Assembly: GCA_018823705.1 (NCBI GenBank)
Contig: JAHJHP010000022.1
Coordinates: 1-52,501, forward strand
DNA: 52,501 nucleotides
Direction of reading: 5' to 3'
Source of the DNA: Candidatus Omnitrophota bacterium
Lineage (GTDB): Bacteria; Omnitrophota; Gorgyraeia; 2-01-FULL-45-10
In this document: positions 26,544-34,989 of the stretch, piece by piece
How the letters are laid out: the number at the start of each line of letters is the position of its first letter
Numbering within the stretch: position 1 is the first letter of the stretch
Notes under the pieces: model-generated
The model's database searches: none
Seen by the model: only the letters and a program-made list of their open reading frames with translations
Told to the model about the DNA's origin: nothing
Translations under genes and position numbers: made by a program

Positions 26544-26575
26544 TTGACAGATTGTGTTGAATGAGTAATAATAAT
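26544..26575 (+). promoter_or_regulatory. Promoter of the corrinoid island
   Basis: A consensus TTGACA at 26544-26549 is followed 16-17 bases later by TAATAAT-type A/T sequence (26566-26575). The start point would fall just upstream of the riboswitch aptamer at 26583. The -10 position is ambiguous because TAATAATAAT repeats itself. Confidence 0.6.
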
Positions 26576-26582
26576 CGCATAT

Positions 26583-26758
26583 AGGTTAAGGGAAATCCGT
26601 AGGCCGGAAGGCCGTGGGGTGGTTTTAATAGCCAAGCCATGAAATCGGATGCGGTCCCGCCGCTGTAACCGGGGACGAAAGTCATAAAGGCCACTGCCGT
26701 ATTTATATGGCGGGAAGGCATGATGATTAGATTGATCCGGGAGCCAGAAGACCTGCCT
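26583..26758 (+). promoter_or_regulatory. Cobalamin riboswitch (long form)
   Basis: The region has the cobalamin-aptamer landmarks in order: GGTTAAGGGAAATCCG, GAAATCGGATGCGGTCCCGC, CGCTGTAACCGGGGACGAAA, GCCACTG, CGGGAAGG and the B12-box-like GAGCCAGAAGACCTGCC. The spacing matches adenosylcobalamin-type riboswitches. It precedes the peptide/radical SAM pair and the corrinoid salvage genes, and a terminator follows it, so ligand binding probably stops transcription. Confidence 0.95.
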
Positions 26759-26827
26759 ATATTTAAAGGTGGAGCGATCTTTAAATAACGCTCAAACCTC
26801 GCGGAAGGGTTAAGTAAATCAGGGTGC

Positions 26828-26869
26828 AACCCCGAGCATAGCGGAACTTCGCTATAGTCGGGGTTTTTT
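26828..26869 (+). terminator. Riboswitch expression platform: intrinsic terminator
   Basis: AACCCCGA pairs with TCGGGGTT around an inner stem ATAGCG/CGCTAT and is followed by six T residues. GGGTT at 26807-26811 can pair with AACCC at 26828-26832, the left base of the terminator stem, and would act as an antiterminator. This fits a switch in which B12-bound aptamer favours termination. The pairing was found by eye only. Confidence 0.82.
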
Positions 26870-26876
26870 ATTTTTC

Positions 26877-26916
26877 TTCGACATGCTCAGGAATAATAAC
26901 CGTGAGCGTGGCCGAA
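26877..26916. repeat. Imperfect palindrome between terminator and peptide gene
   Basis: TTCGACATGCTCAGG (26877-26891) and CCGTGAGCGTGGCCGAA (26900-26916) are imperfect inverted repeats around an A/T-rich loop. It lies in the leader between the riboswitch terminator and the peptide gene. It looks like another small dispersed palindrome; a role in the leader RNA is possible but unsupported. Confidence 0.45.
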
Positions 26917-26960
26917 GGGTTATTTTGCGGGAGCCATAACAACATAAGGGGGTGATTGAG

Positions 26961-27077
26961 GTGGAGAAAAAATCGCATAGAATAAAGAAGAGCGTTATTG
27001 CATGTCGTAAAAAGTGCAAAGTCAGCGGCGCAGGATTATCGCATTATGTTCTATTGGAAAAAGAGAAGAAATCGTAA
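26961..27077 (+). CDS. cbpA: Short Cys-containing peptide, candidate precursor for the adjacent radical SAM enzyme (CbpA-like)
   Basis: This 38-residue gene lies between the riboswitch and the radical SAM gene. The GTG at 26961 has AAGGGGG eight bases upstream; an in-frame GTG at 26952 would add three residues. The peptide is basic (starts MEKKSHRIKKSVIACRKKCK) with cysteines at 15 and 19, then a short VSGAGLSHYVLLEK tail. A small Cys/Gly/Ser peptide ahead of a SPASM radical SAM protein is the layout of RiPP precursors. I recall a database family of such peptides, CbpA, tied to cobalamin control, but could not search for it. Confidence 0.65.
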   Translation: MEKKSHRIKKSVIACRKKCKVSGAGLSHYVLLEKEKKS

Positions 27078-27098
27078 TGTGAAGAAATAATTATAGGT

Positions 27099-28478
27099 AT
27101 GAAAACTCAAGCTTATTTTAATACAGGTGAAGGGGATAGTCTTCAGCCAATAGACATTGGTCACAGGGACTATGCTTGTGTGGTTTCCGCTGATACGGCA
27201 TTCTGGGCGCTGGTAAGGAAGGATAGATTAGCCGGCGCCCGGAACGTCTCGTCGCTTTTAAATGCATATCGCATGAAAGCGAAGTCCTTCGCGGGCGAAA
27301 TCCATGCTTTGCGGTTTAAATTGAAGCCATCAGCCGTATATTTTAATCCTACGGACAGATGTAACCTCAATTGCTCTTATTGTTATATTCCTGAAAGCTT
27401 GCGTAAAAGCGGTACGCATATGTCCACCGCAAAGCTTTTGAAAGCGTTACAGACTCTCAAGAATTATTTTAAGTCCAGTCTTCCGCGAGAGCAAAAGCCT
27501 CAGATCATTTTTCATGGGGCCGAACCACTGCTTAATAAGCAAGCCGTTTTTACCGCGATAGATTGGTATAAGAAAGATTTTCGCTTTGGCGTTCAGACTA
27601 ACGGAACGCTATTGGATGATGATGCGTTGGAATTTCTGACCTCAAGGGGTATAAGCATAGGCCTTTCCCTGGATGGCCACACAGATATTATAGCCGATCG
27701 ATTGAGGCGGAATTGGAATGCTGAAGGCGTTTCCAGGAAAGTCACAGAGATTATTAGGCGACTCAAAGGGTATCATAATTATTCTGTCATCTGTACCGTA
27801 ACGCGTGAAAATATGTCGTCACAAGCTAAGATAGTCGAGCTTTTTCACCACATGGAAGTGCCGATTTGCATGCTCAATCCCGTTCGCTGTACACTCCCGG
27901 GCGGTTACAAGCAGAAGCCATCGGATGAAGAAGCCGCGGCACATTATATGAGTGCGCTGGATCGTGCTTATGAGCTTTATCGTAAGACCGGCCGTAAGCT
28001 GATAGTGGCGAATTTTGCTAATATTTTGATAAGTATTCTCGCGCCAACAGCCAGGCGGCTTATGTGCGATATCTCGCCATGCGGGGCCGGAAGGTGTTTC
28101 TTCGCGGTTTCGAGTAAAGGCGATATCTTCCCTTGCAGTGAATTCATCGGAGTAAAGAAGTTTAGGGGAGGCAATATTTTCAGAGAAGATATACGCGCAG
28201 TCCTAAAGACAGCGCCATTCAAAACTGTTACCGAAAGGCGTATTGAAGATATCGTACCCTGTTCGCGCTGCGCTATTCGTCATTTTTGCGGAGCACCATG
28301 TCCTGCCGAAGCGTGGACCATAAACGGTCGAATGGCTTCTCGGGGCGCATTCTGCAGGTTCTATGAAGAGCAGGTTCGATACGCGTTCAGATTGATCGCT
28401 GATAATAAGGAGGACGCGTACTTATGGGATGGATGGGATAAGGGCACGTTGACAACGTTCAATTCAAGAGGGAAATAG
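27099..28478 (+). CDS. cbpB: Radical SAM/SPASM peptide-modifying enzyme (CbpB-like)
   Basis: A 459-residue radical SAM protein. An 80-residue N-terminal region (which may engage the peptide) precedes the CNLNCSYCY cluster motif, with C88, C92 and C95 binding the SAM-cleaving 4Fe-4S cluster. FHGAEPLLN and VQTNGTLL follow, as in anaerobic sulfatase-maturase/peptide-maturase types. The C-terminal SPASM domain has many Cys (CDISPCGAGRC, FPCSEF, CSRCAIRHFCGAPC, FC), enough for two auxiliary clusters. It starts 21 bases after the small peptide gene and is first in the riboswitch-led operon. The modification it makes is unknown to me. Confidence 0.82.
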   Translation: MKTQAYFNTGEGDSLQPIDIGHRDYACVVSADTAFWALVRKDRLAGARNVSSLLNAYRMKAKSFAGEIHALRFKLKPSAVYFNPTDRCNLNCSYCYIPESLRKSGTHMSTAKLLKALQTLKNYFKSSLPREQKPQIIFHGAEPLLNKQAVFTAIDWYKKDFRFGVQTNGTLLDDDALEFLTSRGISIGLSLDGHTDIIADRLRRNWNAEGVSRKVTEIIRRLKGYHNYSVICTVTRENMSSQAKIVELFHHMEVPICMLNPVRCTLPGGYKQKPSDEEAAAHYMSALDRAYELYRKTGRKLIVANFANILISILAPTARRLMCDISPCGAGRCFFAVSSKGDIFPCSEFIGVKKFRGGNIFREDIRAVLKTAPFKTVTERRIEDIVPCSRCAIRHFCGAPCPAEAWTINGRMASRGAFCRFYEEQVRYAFRLIADNKEDAYLWDGWDKGTLTTFNSRGK

Positions 28479-28498
28479 CAGATGTTGAGCATTTATTT

Positions 28499-29140
28499 AT
28501 GGTGAGACTCATCTTAATACGTCATGGCGTAACGGAATGGAATAGCGACAAGCGTTATTGTGGTAGTAGAGATATAGGTTTAAACGATGAAGGCAGGTCT
28601 CAGGTTAAGCTATTATCAGATAAACTTAATGCCCTCAGATTCGATAAAGTATATTACAGTCACAAAAAGCGCGCGATGCAGACCGCGCGAATACTTTTTA
28701 ATCAAGCAGGAATGATCCCAAGCCGGGGCTTGCGTGAAATCAGTTTCGGTATGATTGAAGGCCTGAAGCATGAGGAAGTCAGAAGGAAGCACGCTTCTGT
28801 ATATGAGAACTGGCTCAAGGACCCTTTCACTAACAATATTCCTCGGGCAGAGCCGATGAATAGTTTTAAAAATAGAGTCGAAAGATCCATGCGGAGTATT
28901 GTTCGATCAAATTCCGGTAAGACGATTGCCGTTGTATGTCATGGCGGAGTGATAGGCATATTTTTGGCCGGGATATTAAAAACAAGAGATTTTTGGCGGT
29001 GTGTACCGTCGCCGGCAAGCGTTACCGTGGTAGAACATAGGAAGGGTAAGCTCATATTAAAAAAATTCAACGATACGGCCCATCTAAAGGTGATCCCCGT
29101 TAGAAAGACGGGGCTTTCTAACGGGGTGAGCGATGAGTAA
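28499..29140 (+). CDS. cobC: Histidine phosphatase, probable alpha-ribazole phosphatase
   Basis: A 213-residue histidine-phosphatase-superfamily protein: LILIRHGVTEWN holds the phosphorylated His9, YYSHKKRAMQTARIL the Arg, and VVCHGGVIG the second His. Placed just before cobU, cobT and cobS, it most likely removes phosphate from alpha-ribazole phosphate or cobalamin phosphate. The last residues (IPVRKTGLSNGVSDE) are encoded by a palindromic repeat, so the natural C-terminus was probably altered by an insertion. Phosphoglycerate mutase is the alternative reading. Confidence 0.82.
   Translation: MVRLILIRHGVTEWNSDKRYCGSRDIGLNDEGRSQVKLLSDKLNALRFDKVYYSHKKRAMQTARILFNQAGMIPSRGLREISFGMIEGLKHEEVRRKHASVYENWLKDPFTNNIPRAEPMNSFKNRVERSMRSIVRSNSGKTIAVVCHGGVIGIFLAGILKTRDFWRCVPSPASVTVVEHRKGKLILKKFNDTAHLKVIPVRKTGLSNGVSDE
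29095..29126. repeat. Palindromic repeat inside the 3' end of cobC
   Basis: CCCCGTTAGAAAG (29095-29107) and CTTTCTAACGGGG (29114-29126) form a perfect 13-bp stem around ACGGGG. The core CCCGTTAGAAA/TTTCTAACGGG recurs at 35008-35062 at the start of the DUF71 gene. It lies in the coding sequence and supplies the last residues of CobC. Confidence 0.85.
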
Positions 29141-29654
29141 AATGATTTTTGTTTTCGGAGGCGCGCGAAGCGGCAAAAGCCGGTATGCTGTAGAGGCGGC
29201 AAAAAGATACGGAAAGAAGTCAGTATTTATTGCCACGGCCGCAGCGCTGGATGATGAGATGAGAGAAAGGATACGCCTTCATAAGATCTCGAGGCCAAAA
29301 GGATGGGGACTTATTGAGGAGCCAATGAATTTGAGCGATGCTGTCCTCGGATTGAAGGCGATATATGATGTGGCGGTCATTGATTGCGTGGGATTATGGG
29401 TATCCAATCTTTTAATGGCCAATATGAAAGACGGTGATATAGAGAAAAGAACTAAAAAATTGGCCACCAGTATCATTAAAGCTAAAATCAGTCGCGTTAT
29501 CATAGTATCTAATGAAGTGGGGGAAGGGATAGTTCCCGGCGATCCGTTATCCAGGAGGTTTCGTGATCTTGTCGGATCGGCAAATCAGGTAATGGCGGCG
29601 AAAGCAGATGAAGTTATCATGATGAAGGCAGGGATACCGATAATAATAAAATAG
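29133..29654 (+). CDS. cobU: Adenosylcobinamide kinase/adenosylcobinamide-phosphate guanylyltransferase
   Basis: CobU phosphorylates adenosylcobinamide and then activates it with GMP. The P-loop FGGARSGKSRYA is at residues 8-19 and IRLHKISRPKGW contains the family H-X3-RP motif with the guanylylated His. VIDCVGLWVSNLL and IVSNEVGEGIVPGDPLSRRFRDLVG are further CobU signatures. Normal length (173). It overlaps the end of cobC by 8 bases and precedes cobT. Confidence 0.95.
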   Translation: MSKMIFVFGGARSGKSRYAVEAAKRYGKKSVFIATAAALDDEMRERIRLHKISRPKGWGLIEEPMNLSDAVLGLKAIYDVAVIDCVGLWVSNLLMANMKDGDIEKRTKKLATSIIKAKISRVIIVSNEVGEGIVPGDPLSRRFRDLVGSANQVMAAKADEVIMMKAGIPIIIK

Positions 29655-29662
29655 GCGGATAT

Positions 29663-30718
29663 ATGAAATTATTGAATGAAACGATATCAAGAATCGGCAA
29701 AATAGACAATTCGTTATCAGGTGAAACTCAAGAAAGGCTCGACAATCTGACAAAGCCGCAGGGGAGCCTCGGAAGATTGGAAGAGTTAGCCAGGCAGATC
29801 GTAGAGATAACGAGGGCCAGGAACCCGGAGTTAAAGCACAAAATTATATTCACGATGGCCGGAGATCATGGCGTCGTTGAAAATAGCGTAAGCGCCTTTC
29901 CGCAGGAAGTGACTCCTCAGATGGTCTACAATTTTTTAAATGGCGGGGCGGGGATAAACGTTCTCGCACGGCACGTAGGCGCAAGGGTAGTTATCGTCGA
30001 TATGGGAGTTGCGTGTGATCTTAAAGATAATCCGGCGCTTGTGGTAAAGAAAGTTAATTACGGCACGAAGAACATGACAAAAGGACCCGCGATGTCGAAG
30101 GACGAGGCTATCAAGTCCATTGAAAATGGCATAGAGGCATTCAATGAAGCGTTGCCGGGCGGAATAGATATAGTCGGGACAGGGGATATGGGTATCGGTA
30201 ATACCACTCCTTCAAGCGCTATCGTTGCTACCATAGCCGGCCGGAATGTGGAAGAGGTGACGGGCAGAGGCACCGGGATAGATGACAAAACCTTATCCGG
30301 TAAGATCGCCGCTATCAAAGAAGCTTTGAAAGTAAATAAGCCGAACCCAAAGGACGGCATAGATATCCTGTCTAAGGTGGGCGGATTTGAAATAGGTGGC
30401 CTGGCAGGAGTAATGCTGGCTGCCGCGGCACACAGGATACCGATAGTGATAGACGGATTTATATCCGGGGCGGCTGCGCTAATAGCGTATACATTAGAAC
30501 CGAAAATTAAAGATTACATGATAGCTGCCCATTGCTCTGTCGAACAGGGCCATAAGGTGGCGCTCTCATTTTTAGGGCTTAAACCTATACTTGATCTAAA
30601 CTTAAGGCTGGGCGAGGGAACCGGCGCGGCATTAGCCATGAGCATAATAGAGGCCGGCACCAGGATATTAAATGAGATGGCGACGTTCGAAAGCGCCGGT
30701 GTTTCCGAGAAGGGCTAA
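29663..30718 (+). CDS. cobT: Nicotinate-nucleotide--dimethylbenzimidazole phosphoribosyltransferase
   Basis: CobT activates the lower-ligand base to alpha-ribazole phosphate. The 351-residue protein begins with LDNLTKPQGSLGRLEELA, has MAGDHGVVENSVSAFPQEVT, a GTGDMGIGNTTPSSAI loop and, near the C-terminus, LRLGEGTGAALAM with the catalytic Glu. Nine bases separate it from cobU and four from cobS. The base it activates (DMB or other) cannot be read from the sequence. Confidence 0.96.
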   Translation: MKLLNETISRIGKIDNSLSGETQERLDNLTKPQGSLGRLEELARQIVEITRARNPELKHKIIFTMAGDHGVVENSVSAFPQEVTPQMVYNFLNGGAGINVLARHVGARVVIVDMGVACDLKDNPALVVKKVNYGTKNMTKGPAMSKDEAIKSIENGIEAFNEALPGGIDIVGTGDMGIGNTTPSSAIVATIAGRNVEEVTGRGTGIDDKTLSGKIAAIKEALKVNKPNPKDGIDILSKVGGFEIGGLAGVMLAAAAHRIPIVIDGFISGAAALIAYTLEPKIKDYMIAAHCSVEQGHKVALSFLGLKPILDLNLRLGEGTGAALAMSIIEAGTRILNEMATFESAGVSEKG

Positions 30719-30721
30719 TAG

Positions 30722-31471
30722 ATGAACCCCAAAAGACTTCTAGTTGCTTTACAGTTCTTAACTATCATTCCTTTTAAAATTAAGGGAAAGGTCGAGGATA
30801 AAGATCTCGGGAGATCGCTTATTTACTTCCCGATAGTGGGCTTTTTAATAGGTCTTTTTCTGGCCGGCATAGCTTTTGTCTCATCGTCTCTGCCGCCGCT
30901 AATTATGAGCGTCTTAATACTGAGCGCATGGGTAATTATAACGGGAGGCATACATTTAGACGGGCTTGCGGATACCTGCGATGGTTTTTACGGAAACCGC
31001 CCCAAGGAAGATATTTTAAAGATAATGCGTGACAGTCGTATCGGGACCATGGGTGCCGCAGGCATTGCGCTCACTCTGCTCTTTAAATTCGCTATTCTCT
31101 CAAGCATACGTCCGGAATATCTATGGAAGGTTTTGATCATAGCGGTAGTATTTGCCAGATGGTCTCAAGCGTTCGCGTGCGTTACATCCAGATATGCGCG
31201 AGATGATGGCAAGGCAAAATATTTTATAGAATACGCGAAGAAGAGCGATGTCTTTACAGGGGCTGTATTTGCGCTGCTTCTAAGCTGGTTATTCATGGGC
31301 ATAGGAGGCGTGATCCTGTTTGTTATCATGTCGGTCGTGGTATTTATATTCATACAGTATGCCAAGAGAAAGATCGGCGGGATGACAGGAGACACGATAG
31401 GCGCTGCCAATGAAATTGCCGAGTCAGCCACGCTCTTATTCAGCTTAATATTAGCAGGTTATAAAATATGA
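30722..31471 (+). CDS. cobS: Adenosylcobinamide-GDP ribazoletransferase (cobalamin synthase)
   Basis: CobS joins adenosylcobinamide-GDP and alpha-ribazole (or its phosphate) in the membrane. It begins RLLVALQFLTIIPFK and contains the Mg-binding GGIHLDGLADTCDGF motif near residue 80, with several hydrophobic spans, and GDTIGAANEIAE near the C-terminus. Length (249) is typical. The stop overlaps the next gene by four bases. Confidence 0.95.
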   Translation: MNPKRLLVALQFLTIIPFKIKGKVEDKDLGRSLIYFPIVGFLIGLFLAGIAFVSSSLPPLIMSVLILSAWVIITGGIHLDGLADTCDGFYGNRPKEDILKIMRDSRIGTMGAAGIALTLLFKFAILSSIRPEYLWKVLIIAVVFARWSQAFACVTSRYARDDGKAKYFIEYAKKSDVFTGAVFALLLSWLFMGIGGVILFVIMSVVVFIFIQYAKRKIGGMTGDTIGAANEIAESATLLFSLILAGYKI

Positions 31472-32526
31472 TCGATCGAATTCATGGCGGGAATTGTTCA
31501 AGGCGGGATGTCATAGACTTCAGCGTGAATACAAATCCATTAGGTTTACCCGAAGGGCTGGCAGATATTATCTCGAGAAACGTTGATAGTATTCTTCACT
31601 ATCCGGATCCGTCTTCGGAAAGATTGAAGAGTAAGTTATCTATATTACACGGTGTAGCGCCGAAAAATCTCGCTATAGGTAATGGTTCCATAGAGCTCAT
31701 TTATCTTGTCCCCAGGGCTTTTAAAATAAAACAGCCGCTTATGATTACGCCGACATTCAGCGAATATGAATTTGCTGTCAGATCCAGTGGCTCGAGGCCC
31801 GTATTTTTCAATGCTTGCGAAAAAGATAACTTTAAGATCGATTGCGGTAAACTAGCGAAACATCTGCCGCGCTGCGACGCCTTATTCTTGTGTAACCCGA
31901 ATAATCCAACCGGCACTTTGCTGCATAGTGACGAGGTGTTGTATTTGTCGCGTCATGTAAAAAAGCATAGAGGCCTCTTGATACTCGATGAGGCGTTCAT
32001 CGAATTTACCGAACAGTCGAAAAGCGCAGCTGTCATATCGGAGGCCGTTAAAAACAAATCATTGGTTATCTTAAGGTCGATGACCAAATCCTTCTCTATA
32101 CCGGGCTTAAGGCTCGGATACGTTATAGGGCATAAAGAGATGATAGAAAAGATTGCGAGACTTCTATACCCATGGAATGTAAACGGCCCTGCGCAGCTTG
32201 CGGGCGAGAAAGCCTTAGCAGATAAAGATTATATGAAACGGACCCGGCTATTTGTAGCCAATGAACGGCGATACATGTCCGGGAGATTAAGCAGTATAAA
32301 AGGATTGAAAGTTTTTCAATCGTCAGCGAACTTTATTTTATGCAAGCTGCAGGATGCTCCGATAGTTAGCTCTCTCACGCTGACGCGTCGGTTATTGCGC
32401 GAAGGCGTCTATATCCGCGATTGCGGAAATTTCAGGGGATTAGGCGATAAGTTCTTTCGTGTAGCGGTAAGGAAGAGAGATGATAGCGATCGGTTGATAA
32501 AGAGCATCGGGAAGATATTTCAATGA
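31468..32526 (+). CDS. cobD: CobD-type threonine-phosphate decarboxylase (PLP aminotransferase fold)
   Basis: A 352-residue fold-type I PLP enzyme related to histidinol-phosphate aminotransferases. IHGGN near the N-terminus is characteristic of CobD, which makes aminopropanol phosphate for the nucleotide loop. FSVNTNPLGLP, FLCNPNNPTGTLL, ILDEAFIEF and SMTKSFSIPGLRLGY (Schiff-base Lys) follow. The position between cobS and cobQ strongly supports the corrinoid role over histidine synthesis. It overlaps both neighbours by four bases. Confidence 0.86.
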   Translation: MIDRIHGGNCSRRDVIDFSVNTNPLGLPEGLADIISRNVDSILHYPDPSSERLKSKLSILHGVAPKNLAIGNGSIELIYLVPRAFKIKQPLMITPTFSEYEFAVRSSGSRPVFFNACEKDNFKIDCGKLAKHLPRCDALFLCNPNNPTGTLLHSDEVLYLSRHVKKHRGLLILDEAFIEFTEQSKSAAVISEAVKNKSLVILRSMTKSFSIPGLRLGYVIGHKEMIEKIARLLYPWNVNGPAQLAGEKALADKDYMKRTRLFVANERRYMSGRLSSIKGLKVFQSSANFILCKLQDAPIVSSLTLTRRLLREGVYIRDCGNFRGLGDKFFRVAVRKRDDSDRLIKSIGKIFQ

Positions 32527-34049
32527 ACCGCGCAAAAACAGTGCATATCTGCGGAACAGGCTCAGGTGTAGGCAAGAGTGTTGTAGTTAGCGCCTTGTGC
32601 AGGATCTTTTTACAGGACGGATACAAAGTCTGCCCGTTCAAAGCGCAAAACATGGCTCTTAATTCTTTCGTTACCAAAGAAGGTGGTGAGATAGGCAGAG
32701 CTCAGGCTTTCCAGGCCGAGGCCTGCCGGATAGAGCCGCATGTTGACATGAACCCTATATTAATGAAACCTACCGCAGATAAGCATGCGCAGGTGATAGT
32801 TCACGGAAAGCCTATTGCGAATATGAGCGCCATTCGTTATATACGGCATAAGAAACGATTGTCTAGGGAGGTCTTTAGTTCTTTCGATAGGCTTTGCAAG
32901 AAATATGAATTGGTAGTTATGGAGGGCGCCGGAAGCCCCGCCGAGATAAATTTAAAAGCGCACGATATCGTTAACCTCAAAATGGCACATTACGCCGGCG
33001 CGCCTGTGATCTTAATCGGTGATATCGATAAAGGCGGCGTTTTTGCGTCGCTTGTAGGGACGCTGGAGCTACTGGACCGCGAAGAGAAAGAACAGATAAA
33101 AGGGTTTATAATCAATAAATTCAGGGGAGATATCAAGCTCCTTAAACCCGGTATAGATTTCCTGGAAAAAAGAACGGGCATAAAAGTCCTCGGGGTTATT
33201 CCGTACTTTCACCCATCGGGCCGCAGCGGCATAAAAATCTCAGAGGAAGACTCGGTGCCTCTGGATAATCATAAAAGTACCGATAGGCCCGCCCGTCGCA
33301 AGCTGAACGTAGATGTAATATATCTTCCGCATATCTCTAATTTTACCGATTTTGACGCGCTGGATAGGGAGCCGGATGTAAATTTGCGCTATATAAAAAG
33401 CCCTGAGGCATTAAACCGGCCGGATATTATTATAATTCCGGGGACGAAGAATACGGTAAATGACCTGCGATATATAAAGGAATCGGGATTCGCGAAAAAG
33501 ATAAGCAGCGTTATGAGAAAAGACGCATTACCTGTACTGATGGGGATATGCGGCGGGTTCCAGATGCTGGGGAAGAGGATACGCGATCCGCACCGAACCG
33601 AATCGTCTCAAAAAGAGACGAACGGACTGGGATTGCTGGAAATGGAGACGGTTTTTAGCAAAGTTAAGGTTCTTTCGCAAGTTAAAGCAGAAGAAGTATC
33701 CTCAGGGCTGGATGTATCAGGATATGAGATACATCATGGGAGATCGTGGAATAATGGAAAACATAGCCCGGCTTTCAACATAATAAAGCGAAGGGGAAGA
33801 GCTGTCCGGGATACTGACGGCATAATAGCGATGAACGGCAGGTTATTTGGAACATATATACATGGCATATTTGACGCAAATGCATTCAGAAGAAACTTTC
33901 TGAACAGAATACGATTAAGGAAGGGATGGGGCCCATTGCTTGATAAGGCCAGCTTCGATCCCGACCATGAGCTGGATAAGCTGGCCAGCTTTGTCCGTAA
34001 AAACATAGACATGAAATATCTCTATAATATAATAAAGGACGGAGGTTAA
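32523..34049 (+). CDS. cobQ: Cobyric acid synthase (CobQ/CbiP)
   Basis: CobQ amidates four side chains of adenosylcobyrinate a,c-diamide. The N-terminal ATPase domain opens VHICGTGSGVGKSVVVSALCRIF and has PFKAQNMALNSFV; VVMEGAGSPAEINLK is conserved in the family. The C-terminal glutamine amidotransferase domain shows IIPGTKNTVNDL and the nucleophile Cys in MGICGGFQMLG, with YEIHHGRS containing the His. Length (508) is normal. It overlaps cobD by four bases. Confidence 0.96.
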   Translation: MNRAKTVHICGTGSGVGKSVVVSALCRIFLQDGYKVCPFKAQNMALNSFVTKEGGEIGRAQAFQAEACRIEPHVDMNPILMKPTADKHAQVIVHGKPIANMSAIRYIRHKKRLSREVFSSFDRLCKKYELVVMEGAGSPAEINLKAHDIVNLKMAHYAGAPVILIGDIDKGGVFASLVGTLELLDREEKEQIKGFIINKFRGDIKLLKPGIDFLEKRTGIKVLGVIPYFHPSGRSGIKISEEDSVPLDNHKSTDRPARRKLNVDVIYLPHISNFTDFDALDREPDVNLRYIKSPEALNRPDIIIIPGTKNTVNDLRYIKESGFAKKISSVMRKDALPVLMGICGGFQMLGKRIRDPHRTESSQKETNGLGLLEMETVFSKVKVLSQVKAEEVSSGLDVSGYEIHHGRSWNNGKHSPAFNIIKRRGRAVRDTDGIIAMNGRLFGTYIHGIFDANAFRRNFLNRIRLRKGWGPLLDKASFDPDHELDKLASFVRKNIDMKYLYNIIKDGG

Positions 34050-34050
34050 G

Positions 34051-34989
34051 GTGCGGATCATTTGCATTCTCGGGGCATATCTGTTAGACCTTATTTTCGG
34101 CGATCCGCCTTCATTTCCGCATCCGGTAAGAGGTATCGGATGGTTTATAGGTAAATTGGAAGAGCCGTTCAGGTCTATCATTAAAAATGAGCGTATCGCC
34201 GGTACTTTTTTTGCCTGCACTGTAATAACTACGACATGGCTTATAACTTTTGCGATAACATATGCGGCAAATTCTTTTAATAATTATCTTGGCGCTGTTA
34301 TTTCGACCATCATCATTTATACTTCATTATCGGTAAAGGATCTGGGCGTCCAAAGTCTGGCGGTCTTCGACGCGTTAAACGAAGGTAATCTGAATAAAGC
34401 CAGGATGTTGCTTTCCAGAATAGTGGGGAGGGATACTGCAAATCTGGATGAGAGAGAAATTATAAGAGCCACAGTAGAGACAATCGCCGAGAATATCGTT
34501 GATGGTATAATATCGCCTATATTCTATGCCTTTCTGGGCGGCGCTCCTCTCGCTATGGCGTATAAGGCCGTCAATACCCTGGATTCTATGATCGGCCACA
34601 AAAATAAGCGGTATTTATATTTTGGCCGGGCTGCCGCGAAGATAGATGATATTGCGAATTTCATTCCTGCCAGGCTATCAGTAGTATTTTTGGCCATTGC
34701 AAGCTGGATCAGTAGCTATAATCCCATCAAGACATGGAGCATTGCAATACGTGATGGGCGACGGAATCCCAGTCCCAACAGCGGCTTGCCTGAGGCGGCG
34801 GTTGCCGGTGCCCTTGGAGTTCGGTTGGGGGGATTGAATTATTATGATTCGGCAGCGGTTCATAAATCGTATATAGGGGATGATAACAACCCTTTAACCA
34901 GATTACATATTAAAGAGGTTATTAAGATAGCTTACATTACATCTGCTTTATTTGTAATTTCAGGAACAGTTTTATTCTGGTTGATATGA
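34051..34989 (+). CDS. cbiB: Adenosylcobinamide-phosphate synthase (CbiB)
   Basis: CbiB attaches aminopropanol (phosphate) to cobyric acid, in the membrane. The GTG start at 34051 gives ICILGAYLLDLIFGDPPSFPHPVRGIGWFI, a CbiB signature; SRIVGRDTANLDEREIIRATVETIAENIVDGIISP and NTLDSMIGHKNKRYLYFGRAAAKIDD are also diagnostic. Several membrane spans are visible. Its stop overlaps the next ATG at 34986. Confidence 0.95.
   Translation: MRIICILGAYLLDLIFGDPPSFPHPVRGIGWFIGKLEEPFRSIIKNERIAGTFFACTVITTTWLITFAITYAANSFNNYLGAVISTIIIYTSLSVKDLGVQSLAVFDALNEGNLNKARMLLSRIVGRDTANLDEREIIRATVETIAENIVDGIISPIFYAFLGGAPLAMAYKAVNTLDSMIGHKNKRYLYFGRAAAKIDDIANFIPARLSVVFLAIASWISSYNPIKTWSIAIRDGRRNPSPNSGLPEAAVAGALGVRLGGLNYYDSAAVHKSYIGDDNNPLTRLHIKEVIKIAYITSALFVISGTVLFWLI

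Noticed and set aside
31468-32526. Histidinol-phosphate aminotransferase (hisC)
   Set aside because: The HGGN start and the location between cobS and cobQ favour the CobD branch; no his genes are nearby.
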